64,000 nt of DNA from Dillenia suffruticosa. Taxonomy: Eukaryota > Streptophyta > Magnoliopsida > Dilleniales > Dilleniaceae. Position numbers and translations under genes: made by a program. Numbering within the stretch: position 1 is the stretch's first letter; the number at the start of each line of letters is the position of its first letter. The notes below the pieces were generated by a model. That model was not told the origin of the DNA and did no database searches. It worked only from the letters and a program-made list of their open reading frames with translations. Of this stretch, positions 51,301-63,424 are shown one piece after another. The stretch is taken from NCBI GenBank assembly GCA_033439265.1, contig JAVTVX010000010.1, positions 6,386,001 through 6,450,000 of the forward strand, in the 5' to 3' direction.

Positions 51301-52107
51301 TTGCATAAAAAAGAAAATAGATTTTCTTTTTTTTTTTTTTTTAACTAAACCACACTACTATGAAAAAGTACAAATTCAATTTCAAAATAATAATTTAAAT
51401 ATATTAATTTTTATTTTTTTTTAATTTTCAAAAAATTTCAAGTATCGTGACGATCGGTATTTTTATTTTAATATTATGCAAAATTTTTAGTGCATGTATA
51501 AAAATATTTTCATTTAATCTCATGATATTAGAAAAATTAAAATTTTAAAAATACAAAAAAAATTATTTTAGAGATATTTTAAGACTGAAAAAATACAGAT
51601 ACTAAAATTGACAGAACTATCTCACCACGATGGTTCTGTGAAGTGCAGAACAACCCATGTATTTCTTCAAAGTACAGAATCACCTGATGGTTCTGCACAA
51701 GTACCAAGATAGTTCTGCCAAGTGCAAAACTATCAAGGTAATGTAATATTCAATTTAATATTTTATAATATTTTTAATTTTGATTTAGTATTATAAGTAA
51801 TCAACGAATTGAATATAATATTTAATATCTAATATATAAATTATTAAATACTAATTTTTAATATTATAAATTAGTATTAATACTAAAACAATATTAATGT
51901 TGTATGAATCAAATATTTAAAATATGTAATATTTTATTTTAAAACTTGATGTTTTAATATTTAATATATTAAAATATTAATGCTAAAATTTATATATTAA
52001 AAGATTTTACAATTAGCAAAATGGAAAAAATTCATATTATTTGATTTTCGTGGGTTGTTATTCAGAAACTTTATAAAATTTAGTCTCTCATAAAAAAAAT
52101 TTCGTCG

Positions 52108-55100
52108 ATGAACGCATTACAAATATTTTAGATATTTTAAATACAATCATAAAATTTTTTAATCAGATTATTATTTAATCAGAACTACCATGGTAATTTA
52201 GTATTCAATTTAATATTTTATATAATTTTTAATTTTGATTTAATATTACAAATAATCAACAATTTGAATATATACAAAAAATATTTTATATTTAATATAT
52301 AAATTATGAAATACTAATTTTTAATATTACAAATTAGTATTAATACTAAAAAATATTAATATTATAAGAATTAAATATTTACAATATGTAATATTTTATT
52401 TTAAAACCTGAAGTATTAATATTTAATATATTAAAATATTAATACTAAAATTTATATTTTAAAATGTTTTATAATTACTAAAATTTAAAAAATTCTTATC
52501 ATATAATATTGGTGGGTTGTCATTCAGAAGTTTTATAAAATTTAGCGTCTCAGTTTGCAGCCAAAATCAAAATTAAAATTAATGCAAATTTTACTAAACC
52601 ACACTGGACAACTCCCCTCAATTTGTAGTCAAAATCAAAACACTATACCGCGCAGTCATTCAATAATTTAATTTAAGTGAGTTTATTAATATTTTTATCT
52701 AATTTAAAATTATATAAGAATAAAACTTTTAATTTAATTATTTAGATATTTATTTAATATTAAATTTGTTATGTATTAAATATATTATAGTAAAATGGAA
52801 AAAAATATTTGTATAATGTTATATTTAAATATATGTTTTATTTGGAAGAGTAAAGGTAGTTCTGCAAATTGCTGAGCTATTCTGCTTTTTTGGACATAAA
52901 TAATATTTAATTTAGGGTTTAATATCTACGTTTATTATCTCATGTTTTGAAACACATGAACAGTCAAAATACTATGATATTATAATACTATAAAAATTAT
53001 AATTATAAAATATTAAATAAAAAAATATTGGAAAGTATCTTTATGTTAAAAAAATATTTTTTTCAAGTGTTAGGTGATATGTTGTTAATATAAATGCAGA
53101 GCTATAAGTGTACATGCAATTATGCAAAACTATTGAAATTGGACTTAATATAGCGCAGAACCACAAAATGCAGAACGAGGTGGTTCTGCGATGGTTCTAC
53201 GCAGTGCACAACCCCATCGTTCTGCACTGGACAAAACCATGTGGTTCTGTGACAGTGCAGAACCATGGTTCTGCCCAATGCAGAACGATATGATTCTACG
53301 CTACGCAGAATTTATATCATTTTTTTCAAATCTTTATTTTTATTTTTAGATTAAAAAATTTTATGATTATATTAAAAATATCAAAAATATTTGAAATAAA
53401 TGATATTTAAAACAAAAGAAAGATTTTTTTTGACAAACTTTTAGATTTTTTAAAAATGACATTTGAGAAAATTTAAAAAGCAAATTAAAATTTCATAAGA
53501 TTAAAAATTTATCTCTATTCATATACAAACTTAAATTGAAAAATAAAAAATAATAACAAACTTAAAATCACAAAAAATTAAAAATTTTCTTATTATATGA
53601 GCCGAGTGGGTTGTCATCCTAAAACTTCACAAAATTTAGCCCCTAAAAAAAATTTATCAAATAATGCAGAAAGCTATGAAGTTATGCTATATACTAGAAC
53701 AACATACTTTTGCTGAGCAAAACAATGTAGTTCTGTTGTAGTTCTGCTAACGTTATACATATTATATTTTATTTTATTTAAGTAAACATAATTTTTTGAT
53801 TTTAGTTGGTGGTCTTAAAATAATATTTTAGAAGATGTAAGAGGTGCAGCTAAAATTAAAAATTTCATTTCTAATTAGTCTGTTATTTATACACAAACTA
53901 TTAAAAATTTAATTATTGTTTCATATTATTTTGTATGGATAGACATATTTTATTTAAAACAAAAGAAATTTTTTTATTGACAAACTTTCAGATTTTTTTT
54001 AAATGACATTTAAGAAAATTTAAAAAGCCAACTTAAATTTCATAAGATTAAAAATTTATTTTCATTGATACCCAAACTTTAGCTGAAAAATAACAAATAA
54101 AAGCAAAATTAAAATCACAAAAAATTTAAAAATTTCTTACTATATAAGCCCAATGGATTGTCGTCCAAAAGTTTTACAAAATTTTACCTCTAAAAAAAAT
54201 TTATTGACGAACGCACAGAACTTAGAAGTCTGTTACTTAGCAGAACATTGTAGTTTTACTATTTCGCAGAACTACATAGTTTTATTAAGTAGCAGAACTA
54301 TAACGGAACTTCATAGTTCTGCTATGTAGCAGAACTATAGCAAAACTTCATAGTTCTGTTATTTAACAGAACTATGTAGTTTTGCTACATAGTAGAACTT
54401 TGAAGTTTTCTTACATAGCAGAACTTATATTTAAATATATATAAATATAAATTTATACAAATATTTTTCTCATTTTAATATAATATATTTAATGTTAAAT
54501 AAATATCCAGGTATTAAAACTAAACATCTAAATATTTTTATTTTTATATAGTTTTAAATTACATAAAAATACTTATCAATTTGTTTTGATTTATTGTTTA
54601 ATATTTTTACATTTTATACGACAATTTAAATTTATATTAAGATCTTAAATATCTAAATATTAATATTTAAATATTTCACGTTTGAAATTATTTTTAATTC
54701 TAAAAAATATTTTAATATTTAAATTAATTTAGGAGAAATTATAACTTCCATAATATTTAACAAATTATCTCCTCGCACTTGATTGTTTTTCTAAATTGTG
54801 GAGGTGTCCCAAGAGAATATATTATGGATATTTGAAAAAATGTTTTGGAAGATGTATACAATATCCACTCCAATAAACGTGCAACTCTTAGAAGTAAGTT
54901 TCTCTCTGTGATGCTATATTGATCTTACGATAGATAGATATTTTCTTTGTACTTTACCTGAGAAATTCAGTTGTCACATTGACTCTGGCTTTTGCTTTTG
55001 TTATGTATGCTTGCATCCCTTTTTCAGATAAAGAATACAAATTGAGTCCACACTCCTATATTGAGTTGTGTTTTTTGTAAATTCTTTCATAAATTGATGA

Positions 55101-55771
55101 GTTTTTCTTGAAAATGATGATTAATGTCCGCAACTCTTACTGTTTCTGTACTTGATTTTTTGCCAAATTTTTTCTTATACCATCTACGCTGTTGGTTTTA
55201 GGGCATGATTGTGCAGCTCAATGAACGCATTAAATTTTAGATGAACGCATTACAAATATTTTAGATATTTTAAATACAATCATAAAATTTTGTAATCAGA
55301 TTATTATTTAATCAGAATTACCATGATAATTTAATATTCAATTTAATATTTTATAAAATTTTTAATTTTGATTTAATATTACAAGTAATCAACAATTTGA
55401 ATATATACAAAAAATATTTAATATTTAATATATAAATTATTAAATACTAATTTTTAATATTACAAATTAATATTAATACTAAAAAATATTAATATTATAA
55501 GAATTAAATATTTACAATATATAATATTTTATTTTAAAACCTGAAGTATTAATATTTAATATATTAAAATATTAATACTAAAATTTATATTTTAAAAGGT
55601 TTTATAATTAGTAAAATTTAAAAAATTCTTATCATATGATATTGGTGGGTTGTCATTCAGAAGTTTTATAAAATTTAGCCCCTCAATTTGCAGCTAAAAT
55701 CAAAATTGAAATTAATGCGAATTTTACTAAATCATACCGGGTAATTTCCCTCAATTTGTAGCCAAAATAAA
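52108..55771 (+). repeat. Direct repeat pair of about 530 bp, 3.1 kb apart
   Basis: 52108-52640 and 55240-55771 match throughout: both begin GATGAACGCATTACAAATAT and end in CAATTTGTAG(T/C)CAAAAT. Each contains the AT-rich module found eight times in the array. The coordinates cover both copies and the 2.6 kb between. The intervening part includes hairpin clusters and a more complex stretch at 54770-55230. No primer-binding site or polypurine tract was seen, so these are not called LTRs. Confidence 0.65.
54770..55230. other. Complex sequence island within the array, unidentified
   Basis: Base composition is closer to ordinary plant DNA. A short plus-strand frame near 54795 reads GGVPREYIMDI and continues after a stop, which hints at a captured exon, but no family was recognised. 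Confidence 0.25.
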
Positions 55772-56689
55772 AAATGCGCGGTGTACATCTCCTAGTTTAA
55801 AAAAGAAGTTTGATCATTTGTGATCATCTTCGTGGCGGTGTTGGGAATGGAGTGGTCGTGGTGAAACACTGACTTTGACAATATTTGTGTTCACCAACAT
55901 GCGCCAGGGAAAAGTCAATTACTTCATGGAATCGATGTCCCATTGTCTCCCTTTTACTCTCATCTGACCACCACTCCAGCTGATGCCCAATGATGCCTGT
56001 GATTACGATTTTGAATTTGAATTTCTTTATTAAAAAATTTATAATAATGTATCCGATTACGGTGTTTACGGACAACTCGCCGGTGAATCTTACTGCGGTT
56101 TGAAGGATTCGATGAGTTTGAAATAGATCTGAGAATAGGTGGTGTGGGCTATGAATTTCTAGATGAAGCATGACGGAGATTGGATCCAACACTACGGTAG
56201 TGTTTGTGTCGCGTGAATTAAAGTTTTCAAGGAGATAGGTGATGGGTGTCTTTTGCCTCAGATTTGACAGAATTTGGAAGGAGTGTTGCGAGTGGTCCTC
56301 ATCGGTTTTCGTCCATGTTCAGTGATTTTTTTTTTCTTTTTCCGGTGGCTGGGATGCTTTCACGATCTTCGCAGTTTCCACCCCTTCTTTTTAGGCGGAT
56401 GGTTTTGTAGTTTTTTGTGTGTCTTTTGTTTTATCTTGATATCAGCGTGAAAAAATTTAAATTGTTATATAAATCAAATGAGAGTACTGTCCAAATTTTA
56501 AAAGATAAGAGGAGTAATGATTTATTAAAAAAGTACGATACATAGAAAAAAAGATAAAAAAAAATTTTTATGAATCAAAAAATAAAATATATAACAAATT
56601 ATATAAAAAATTAAAAATTAAAGATAAAAAAAAAAGAAATCTATAAAATTATCAAATTAAGAGAGAGAAAAGAAAAAAAAATCTAAATA
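55772..56689. other. Unassigned region with a minus-strand ORF
   Basis: A 122-codon minus-strand frame (56192-55824) has no motif I recognise. The stretch 55800-56450 is more GC-rich than its surroundings and could be a captured gene fragment. Confidence 0.25.
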
Positions 56690-58165
56690 GTATTAAATGA
56701 ATTAAAATTGAAACTAACAATGTTCTTATAAGAGATAATAAAGTTATAGAATACGATGATATCGCTAAGGAGATGTATAAATGTTTGAGTGAAGTGGAAA
56801 TAGAAATGTTAATGGATTTTTTGAATAAAATTTGATCAACCGTGAAAATGGCTCAAATATGAAGAAATAGTATACTTATACCACTATATAAAAATAAAGA
56901 AAATATACAAAATTACTCCAACTATAGAAAAATTAAATTTATGAATCATATTATGAAATTATGAGAAAGAATGAGGAAATATAAATTGAAATTAGAAATA
57001 AATAATTTCAGAATCAATTTAGATTCATGCCATGATAATCTACCATCGAAATCATTTACTTACTAAGATATTTGTTGAGAACATTTGAAGCACAAAAAAA
57101 AAAAAAAAAGAATTGCATATGGTATTCATTAACTTAGAACAAAACATATGATAAGATTTCTATAGATATATTGTATTGGACGTTGTTGAAAAATGAGATT
57201 TGCTTGAGATATATTAATTTTATCAAAAATATGTATTAGGAATCTTTTACTAATGTAAGAATATGCAGAATTTAAGTAATAACTTTCTAATTAACATTGA
57301 ATTTTATCAAAATTCAACATTAAGTGTATTTTTTTTATAATAGTGATGAATGAAATTATAAAAAATATTCAATATGAAATATCATGGTGTATATTTTTTA
57401 CAAATGATATAGTGTTATCGATAAAACTAGAGACAATATTATGTTAAATTGGAGTTATGAAGAGACACATGAAAACCAAAGAATATAGATTAAATCACTC
57501 AAAAATTAAATATATAAGATATATATTAGTTACAGTCATTGAAATGATTAAAAAACAATTAAGTTAAAAAAATAAAATGTTTAAAAAAGTGAACGTTTTA
57601 GATATTTTACATTTATTATTCAAAACGATAATAATATAAATGATAATATAAATTATAGGATCTAAACGAGTTAGATGAATTTAAGAATTGTATCTGGCGT
57701 ATTTTTGCGATCGCATGATACTATTACAATTGAAGGAAAAGTTTTATAAAATCATAATTAGACTTACATTATTGTATAAAATTGAGTGTTGAATTATTAA
57801 ACAATAAGAAAAATATGAAGTGGTGGTAATTGAAATAAAAATATTATGATGGATGTAAAGTAAAACTAAAAAAGATAGAGTTAGAAATGAAAAAATACGT
57901 ATTAAGTTGAAAATTAATTCAATTGTGAATATTATGTTAAAGTGGTTTGGACATATACAACGAAAATTTAAAAATATATTAAGATTTAGTAAAATATCGG
58001 TATAAACAGTTAAAAATTTTAATATAAATTATTCGTGAAAATATGAGTGTTAAATGTTTAGTTGAAAAAATGATTTTAGATAAAAATGACTGGAATGAGA
58101 GAATTCAGAACACTTAAATCATTTATCTTATTATTTTAGATTTTTATAGATAATTTATTTTTATT
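56690..58165 (+). mobile_element. Fossil RTE-type LINE (RT region)
   Basis: The decayed translation still follows the RTE-clade reverse transcriptase of plants. In order: NVLIRDNKVI; LIPLYKNKENIQNYSNYRKIKFMN (usual form has YRGIKLMS), given here in parts; IMKL-stop-ER where Trp is expected; ELHMVFINLE; WCIFFTNDIVL, the catalytic FADD box now Thr-Asn-Asp; then near 57890 DRVRNEKIR and MLKWFGHIQRK, the typical C-terminal block, and DKNDWNERI near 58085. Stops and frameshifts are everywhere. The 5' end with the endonuclease was not found, so the copy is 5' truncated. No target duplication was identified. Confidence 0.75.
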
Positions 58166-59147
58166 TCACTTTTTTCATTATTTTTATTTTAATTTTAATT
58201 TTTTAATATTATTTTCTTTATTTTTATTTTCAATCTTCAATTTTATGCTTTTAAAATTTTTTAATTTTTAATTTATATTTTAATTTTTAATTTTTTTATT
58301 TATTATATTTATCTTTCAAATGATTTGTACTAAAATTTAACATTAAAATTTAAATTATTGTTATTGTTTTACTTTAATCGTTGTTTCTGGGACTATTACT
58401 GTTCCAAAAATGGGGGGAAAAATGAATATCCTTGAATTAAAAAAAAAGAATAAAAATGAAAAGATTTTATTGTTTGAAGTGTCCTGAACCATATGCTAAA
58501 ACTCTAAGGTATGATTTTGGGCGAAAAGAAGAGGATCGATGATTGTTCACAAGAAATTTAATTGTTCGAAGTAGTCAATGTAACCTTTACTTCACTCAAG
58601 AAGAGAGATTTGAGTGGAAAAAAAAAAATAGAAATTAATTTGTTTTGAAAATGAAACGGGAAGGTGTGCGCACGTGCAACTCCCATGCTTTTAAGCCAAA
58701 ACAAATTAATATGTGGATTGAGTGGCGGATAACATTACCCAAGTAGTTGGGTCACGAGAATAACGTGTTAATACTTGTCTTTCTAACAAAAACCTACTGT
58801 TCCTATTTCTTGCATTTTAATTTAACTATTTCAAAATCACAAGGATTATTTATTTATTTATTTATTTTTTAACCCTGTTACAAACCCAAGTCAAATCTGA
58901 GAGCCAAATATCGCAAGTAACCCCCCCGTTCTCCTAACCCGACTATCATGCAAGTTGCCAACAGTTACAAAAGTATTTTCAAAATAAGAAATTAAGACTC
59001 AAAGATATCAAGAATGACTTACCATATCGTGATAGTAATTATTAATCCAACAGTGCACAGAGAAGTGTTGAATGGAAAAAATATTAATCCGCCATAGGGA
59101 AATAGATTAAAAATAAATTTATCCCGCACTCTATACCATCGAAGACC
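58166..59147. other. Intergenic or element flank, no gene recognised
   Basis: AT-rich up to 58500, then mixed. The 5' LTR of the following Ty3/gypsy remnant might lie here but no LTR ends or primer-binding site could be identified. Confidence 0.35.
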
Positions 59148-61322
59148 ATGCCTCCCAAGAAAAAGAGCAGAACTACTTCCAAAACTTCGTTCATGATAGA
59201 AGGACACACTGCCACCCTCACATATACTATCCAGCCTACAACATCGAATAACTCTGTAGAAGCTCCCACTATTAGCAATCAACCTCCCGTAGTATCACCT
59301 CACCAAGTAGAGATCCAACTACCAGTCATACAACATAACCAACTAATTCCACCCCTACTCCAATCTCTCCAAAAAGGGCCATTCGACCCTAGTTCAAGGC
59401 ACGAGTAAACAATTGGAGGAGTTTAGTTGTGTCCTCAAATCAGAAGCACAATCTACCTCCCATGAGTCAGGTCACATACGTTCACGAAGGCCCGAACCTA
59501 GAGCACACCGAGACCCTTCGGTAACTTCCTGACACGACGCTGATGATCTAAGAAAATAGGTCGAAGAACTTGTGGCGAATGAACTGAAAGTGCTAATGCG
59601 AGAAGGGACAAAATCGCCCAATATGCTACCAGCCTCTCAACGTTCGACTCCCCTGTTTCCATATAACCGATGCCAAGTGACGTGCTTTCCCCATGAAAAG
59701 ATACGATGGTACTACCGATCCCTAGGACCATATAGCTCACTTCGTGACCATGCTTATCTCAAGAAACATGTCAGATGCAGTTATGTGCAAATACTTTCGT
59801 ACGACCTTAAAGGGTAATGCGGTGACATGGTTCAACTAACTCCCTTCATTTAGTATCAAGAGTTTCTTTTAACTTCGATAGCAGTTCGAAACTCACTTTG
59901 TAATCAGAGAGGGGCCAAAGAAAGTTCACGTCTCTCCTCTCCTTACAATAGATGGACGATGAGCTATTGAGGGATTTTCTTGACAAATTCAAAATTGAAA
60001 TAATGAAGGTCTTGGATTTAGACCATTCTGTTGCCTCAGCAGCACTACTCACCGAGTTGCGGCCATTAGGAATGAAAATGTCCATAATGAAAAAGATCCC
60101 CATCTACCATCCAAGAATTTTATGCTCGTGTGGAAAAGTATATTATCGTACAAGATGCTGAATCATTCGACAAACGATGAAATCAACCAAGTCAGAATGA
60201 ACGCGGTCGATCCCCCGACAACTCTCACCTAAGAGGGGCCGACAAGGACCCCATAGCAACGAAGGATCACTAGCTATACTCCTCTGAACGAGGCACCAAG
60301 TCAAGTTTGAATCTGGAACAAACCCAATGTCAGATGGTGCCCTTGCTCCAATGAAGAAGATTTAAAAAAAGACAAAACGCGATACTGCCACTTCCACTGG
60401 AATTATGGTCATCTGACAGATGAACGTAGAAAGCCAAAGGATGAATTCGAGTTTCTCATTCGAAATGGTTGACTCCAAAGGTTTATAAATGCGGAGAGAG
60501 AGGGTCTCCCTCCTCCCAGTTCGTACATTATGAAGCATGAGAATGAGCAAGATAAGCAACCAGTTCTAGGGGCCACCTGCAACCAACCAGATAGGATAAT
60601 TCTCCAAGTGTAAAACGAATATGACCCCTCGAAACCTTACATTCCGACTTACATCCTCATGGTGCAGTATCAACACAGTTGAGAAAGTACATGTAATGGA
60701 ATGAGACAGGGCAAACAGTGGCCCCAATCTTTCAAAAGACTGAGCCGTCCCATTCCACTTTCAATGAAGTCTTTGCCACCTGTGTTGAGAAACAGGCTAA
60801 GAGGAAAAGACCAATAATTAGTTTCAATGATAATGATCAAATAGGAATCGATTTAAACACACATGATTCTATCATTATTACTGCCAACATTGGACAATAC
60901 GAGGTGAGCAGAATTTTCATGGATTATGGGCTGGCTAAAGTTTCCTCTATTGGAATGCTTTTCACTAGATGGGCTTTAATCAAACATACTTTCAACCTCC
61001 TGTTAGGCCAATCGAGGGACTCTCAGACGAATAAATGTACCCTGAATGCACTATTTCACTCCTGCCGCTCAATCTTGTAATGGCTACCACAATGTTTAGC
61101 GTGATCAAGCTGCCTTCGCTCTACAATATCATTCTAGGCCGACTTGGCTTGAATGCCTTAGAGGCACTACCAAGCACAAAGTATATAAAAGTCAAATTTA
61201 AGACTTCTATCGGATTTGAACGCTATCCTATGATCTGGAATCTTCGACACTCCCTCCTAAGTAATCTCAAGCCTCTCTATACTATGTTCACGACCCTAGG
61301 TTGCCTATTAGATATTTTATGA
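59148..61322 (+). mobile_element. Ty3/gypsy (Tat-lineage) gag-protease remnant
   Basis: Gag starts MPPKKKSRTTSKTS. After a frameshift the core reads KRYDGTTDP (near 59695), NMSDAVMCKYFRTTLKG and NAVTWFN, the Retrotrans_gag pattern. Near 60375 is RYCHFHWNYGHLTDERRKPKDE, the CxFHx3GHx4C-like knuckle with the last Cys changed to Arg, followed by the family's LIRNG-stop-LQRFI. Protease follows: ITANIGQYEVSRIFMDYG near 60880-60930, with the catalytic Asp kept but the next residues changed from the usual Gly-Gly-Ser. The end reads LPSLYNIILGRLGLNAL, typical of Tat/Ogre-type elements. No RT, RNase H or integrase follows, so pol is deleted or the copy derives from a truncated (LARD-like) family. Confidence 0.75.
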
Positions 61323-62636
61323 CACCTGGCCTTCTGACTTGTTTTGCTATTTGTTTTATGGTTACCTCTATTGTGACACTTTGCTTTATTATTCTTCTGT
61401 AATAAATTAATCATATTGAGTGCATGTGATCAAGCCCACACTCAATCGAACGAACGAGTCAACAATGTTGGCATATTTATTGGTTTTAATTATAAGTAAA
61501 ACATGATTAGAAAGATTAAGGAAAGAATTTGGAAGATAAGGAGCAGTTGACTCATGAGAAGAAAAAAATTGTGATGAGTATGGACAAAATGTATAAGGTT
61601 AGTCGACACAAAATTTAATGGTTTATATCAATGAAGAGCAAGTTCACAATAAAGAGAAATAATCCATTACTGATAGTAAATAATAGTGCTACTTAGCCAA
61701 GGAAATTGGATAAAAAATAAGGCACTGAGAATATTGAAAATCCAGATTTTACCGACCCATCGGAAACTCTCGAAAGCCTTAGTTTCTAAAATATCAAGAA
61801 AATGAGAATAAAAAATGGCGATATTTGTTCCATATATATCAATTATGTTAAAATATATATTTTTTAGAATTTTTCTAACTCGTTAACTCTTCAAACAAAA
61901 CTCATTTAAAAATAAAAACCGAAATTTTATTTTTTGAAGGGAGAGTTGATTTTTTATTCTTAATGAATTAGGTTTTGAAACATTTTTCTCATTTATATGT
62001 AATATTTTAAGTAAAATATCTCAAATGTAAAATGTCGATATTTACTTAAATGATCATTACAGTGTAAATAAGTTCAGAGCTAAAACCTATCAACCTGAGC
62101 AAGTGATCTGCGGACTTGGTCTCTCCCAGCGGCTGACCACATAAGTTGCATGGTCGACTGCATGTGCCAAGTGCAAACAGGCGGCAAGCCGTGCGCATTG
62201 CACGACCAACTAAGTATGCCTCGTGCGTATGGACGAGTAGTTGCGCGTACTGCATGGCTGACTGTGTGTGCCTAGTTGTCACCGGTATGCACGATGCTCA
62301 CAAATTTTTCGCCCTAAGTGATGCAGGCCAATGCTCAGCACTAGCCTCAACAACTCCCACTTTCTCTCTCTGTTTGAACTCTCTCTCTCTCCTCTCACCT
62401 CTCTCTCTCTAAAGCAAATGGGCAGTAATGCACATAGCTTATGGGAAAACTTTCCTAATCTTGATTTATTGCACACAAATATAATTATATAGAGGTTCTC
62501 ATGAGTAAAAACCAAATCTCCCCTTAGATCAATCCCTAACCCTAGGTTTTATAAGTTTTCTTACAGAATGCTCATGCTCAAAACTCCAAATGCCTTAGAT
62601 TGCCTTAGGATGAGTATTTCATGATGAAATACTATA
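61323..62636. other. Spacer after the gypsy protease; CT-rich tract
   Basis: No RT or integrase was found. A CT-rich run lies at 62364-62412. The stretch 62040-62300 is more GC-rich (AGTTGCATGGTCGACTGCATG-type direct and inverted words) and could be part of an LTR, but no partner LTR is in the window. Confidence 0.35.
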
Positions 62637-62797
62637 AATGTTTCACTTATACACATAAAGCAAGTGAGTTGTAAAGATTTCACTCATACCTGTGAAACAA
62701 ATGGGATGTGAAGGTTTCATTTGCACATGAGAAGCAAGTGGGTGGTAAAGGTTTGTAAGGCTTCATTTGTATCTGGTAAGCAAGTGGGTTGTACAAT
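62637..62797 (+). repeat. Imperfect tandem repeat, unit about 40 bp
   Basis: Four units of the form TTTCA(C/T)T-x-CATA-x-AAGCAAGTGGGTTGTAAAGG with substitutions and a small insertion in the third. They lie between the gypsy Gag-PR remnant and the 62-bp array. Confidence 0.6.
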
Positions 62798-63002
62798 TTG
62801 AAAAAATAGTGAAAATCCAAGAGGTTTTAAGGGAGGAGATGTATATTGGGTTTGGTGGAACTATTATAAAAACTTTGTGTGCTCTATTCTATTTCATTTT
62901 TCTCAACTTTCTTATTTCATCTCAGTATATAACAAACTATATAACTCTAATATCGTCAAAAAAGTATCATACAACCTATTCACCCCCTTGGTTGTATTTT
63001 AG

Positions 63003-63205
63003 ATAATAAGAGATGTATCTCTCTGACAGGTAGACACAACTCACTTTATCAAATGAACATATCGACAATAAGGGATATATCTCCTCAACGGGTAGGCACG
63101 ATCCACTCTACCGAATGAACATATTGACAATAAGGGATGTATCTCTCTGACAGGTAGGCACGGCTCACTCTATCGAACAAATATATCAGCAATAAGAGAT
63201 GTAGG
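63003..63205 (+). repeat. 62-bp tandem repeat, 3.3 copies
   Basis: Units start at 63003, 63065, 63127 and 63189, an exact 62-bp period. Each contains ACAATAAGGGATGTATCTC, GACAGGTAGGCACG and CTCTATCGAA-type words. The last unit is cut after GAGATGTAG. They adjoin the minus-strand coiled-coil ORF. Confidence 0.85.
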
Positions 63206-63424
63206 GAAACCACTACCGATGCGGTGATCTAAGTATTTGCTTATGACTAGAGGTTTACCAATGGAGACTATCATAAATTTTCATTGATTTATCTAAGCGC
63301 AAGGTATATAAACGAAGAGGAAATAGAGAAGGCGTTATAGTCACAAGGAAAAATCTAAAACATAAACAGAAAGAAAACAGAGATCATGATCAAGAAGGGG
63401 TAAAAGATGGAAGAGCTCAGTACC

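Larger units (their letters stand above)
42000..51600 (+). repeat. Dispersed 0.6-kb module, four copies
   Basis: A module marked by GAAGTCAC, GATGAAGCTGTATATTTTGG and CATTGTTCTTTTTCC occurs near 42181, 45843, 50042 and 51235, all in the same orientation and all followed by a hairpin cluster about 400 bp later. Spacing is 3662, 4199 and 1193 bp. The coordinates span the first to last copy, not continuous repeat. Confidence 0.7.
39060..54430. repeat. Large array rich in GTTCTGC / GCAGAAC heptamers
   Basis: Across about 15 kb the words TTCTG, GTTCTGC and the reverse complement GCAGAAC recur far more often than expected in DNA this AT-rich. Two forms exist. In 39060-41530 the word is mostly in one orientation and joined by A runs (TAGTTCTGCTAAAAAAA). 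In the clusters at 41650-41880, 42580-42785, 43825-43990, 45030-45190, 46230-46520, 48390-48830, 49320-49445, 50430-50625, 51615-51735, 53150-53310 and 54200-54425, GTTCTGC and GCAGAAC alternate a few bases apart, for example GTTCTGCGAAGTGCAGAAC, so single strands can fold into short hairpins. AT-rich modules with no heptamers separate the clusters. No gene is present. Not recognised as a known element. Confidence 0.75.

Noticed and set aside
39060..54430. CRISPR-like array suggested by a recurring short palindromic repeat
   Set aside because: Spacing is irregular, repeats are only about 7 bp, no cas genes exist and the DNA is clearly plant nuclear.
52108..55771. Calling the 530-bp direct repeats LTRs
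   Set aside because: No TG...CA ends, primer-binding site, polypurine tract or coding domains lie between them.
55740..55797. Possible Helitron 3' end (CTAG before T) at the edge of the array
   Set aside because: No stable GC hairpin lies 10-12 bp before it and no TC-type 5' end was found.
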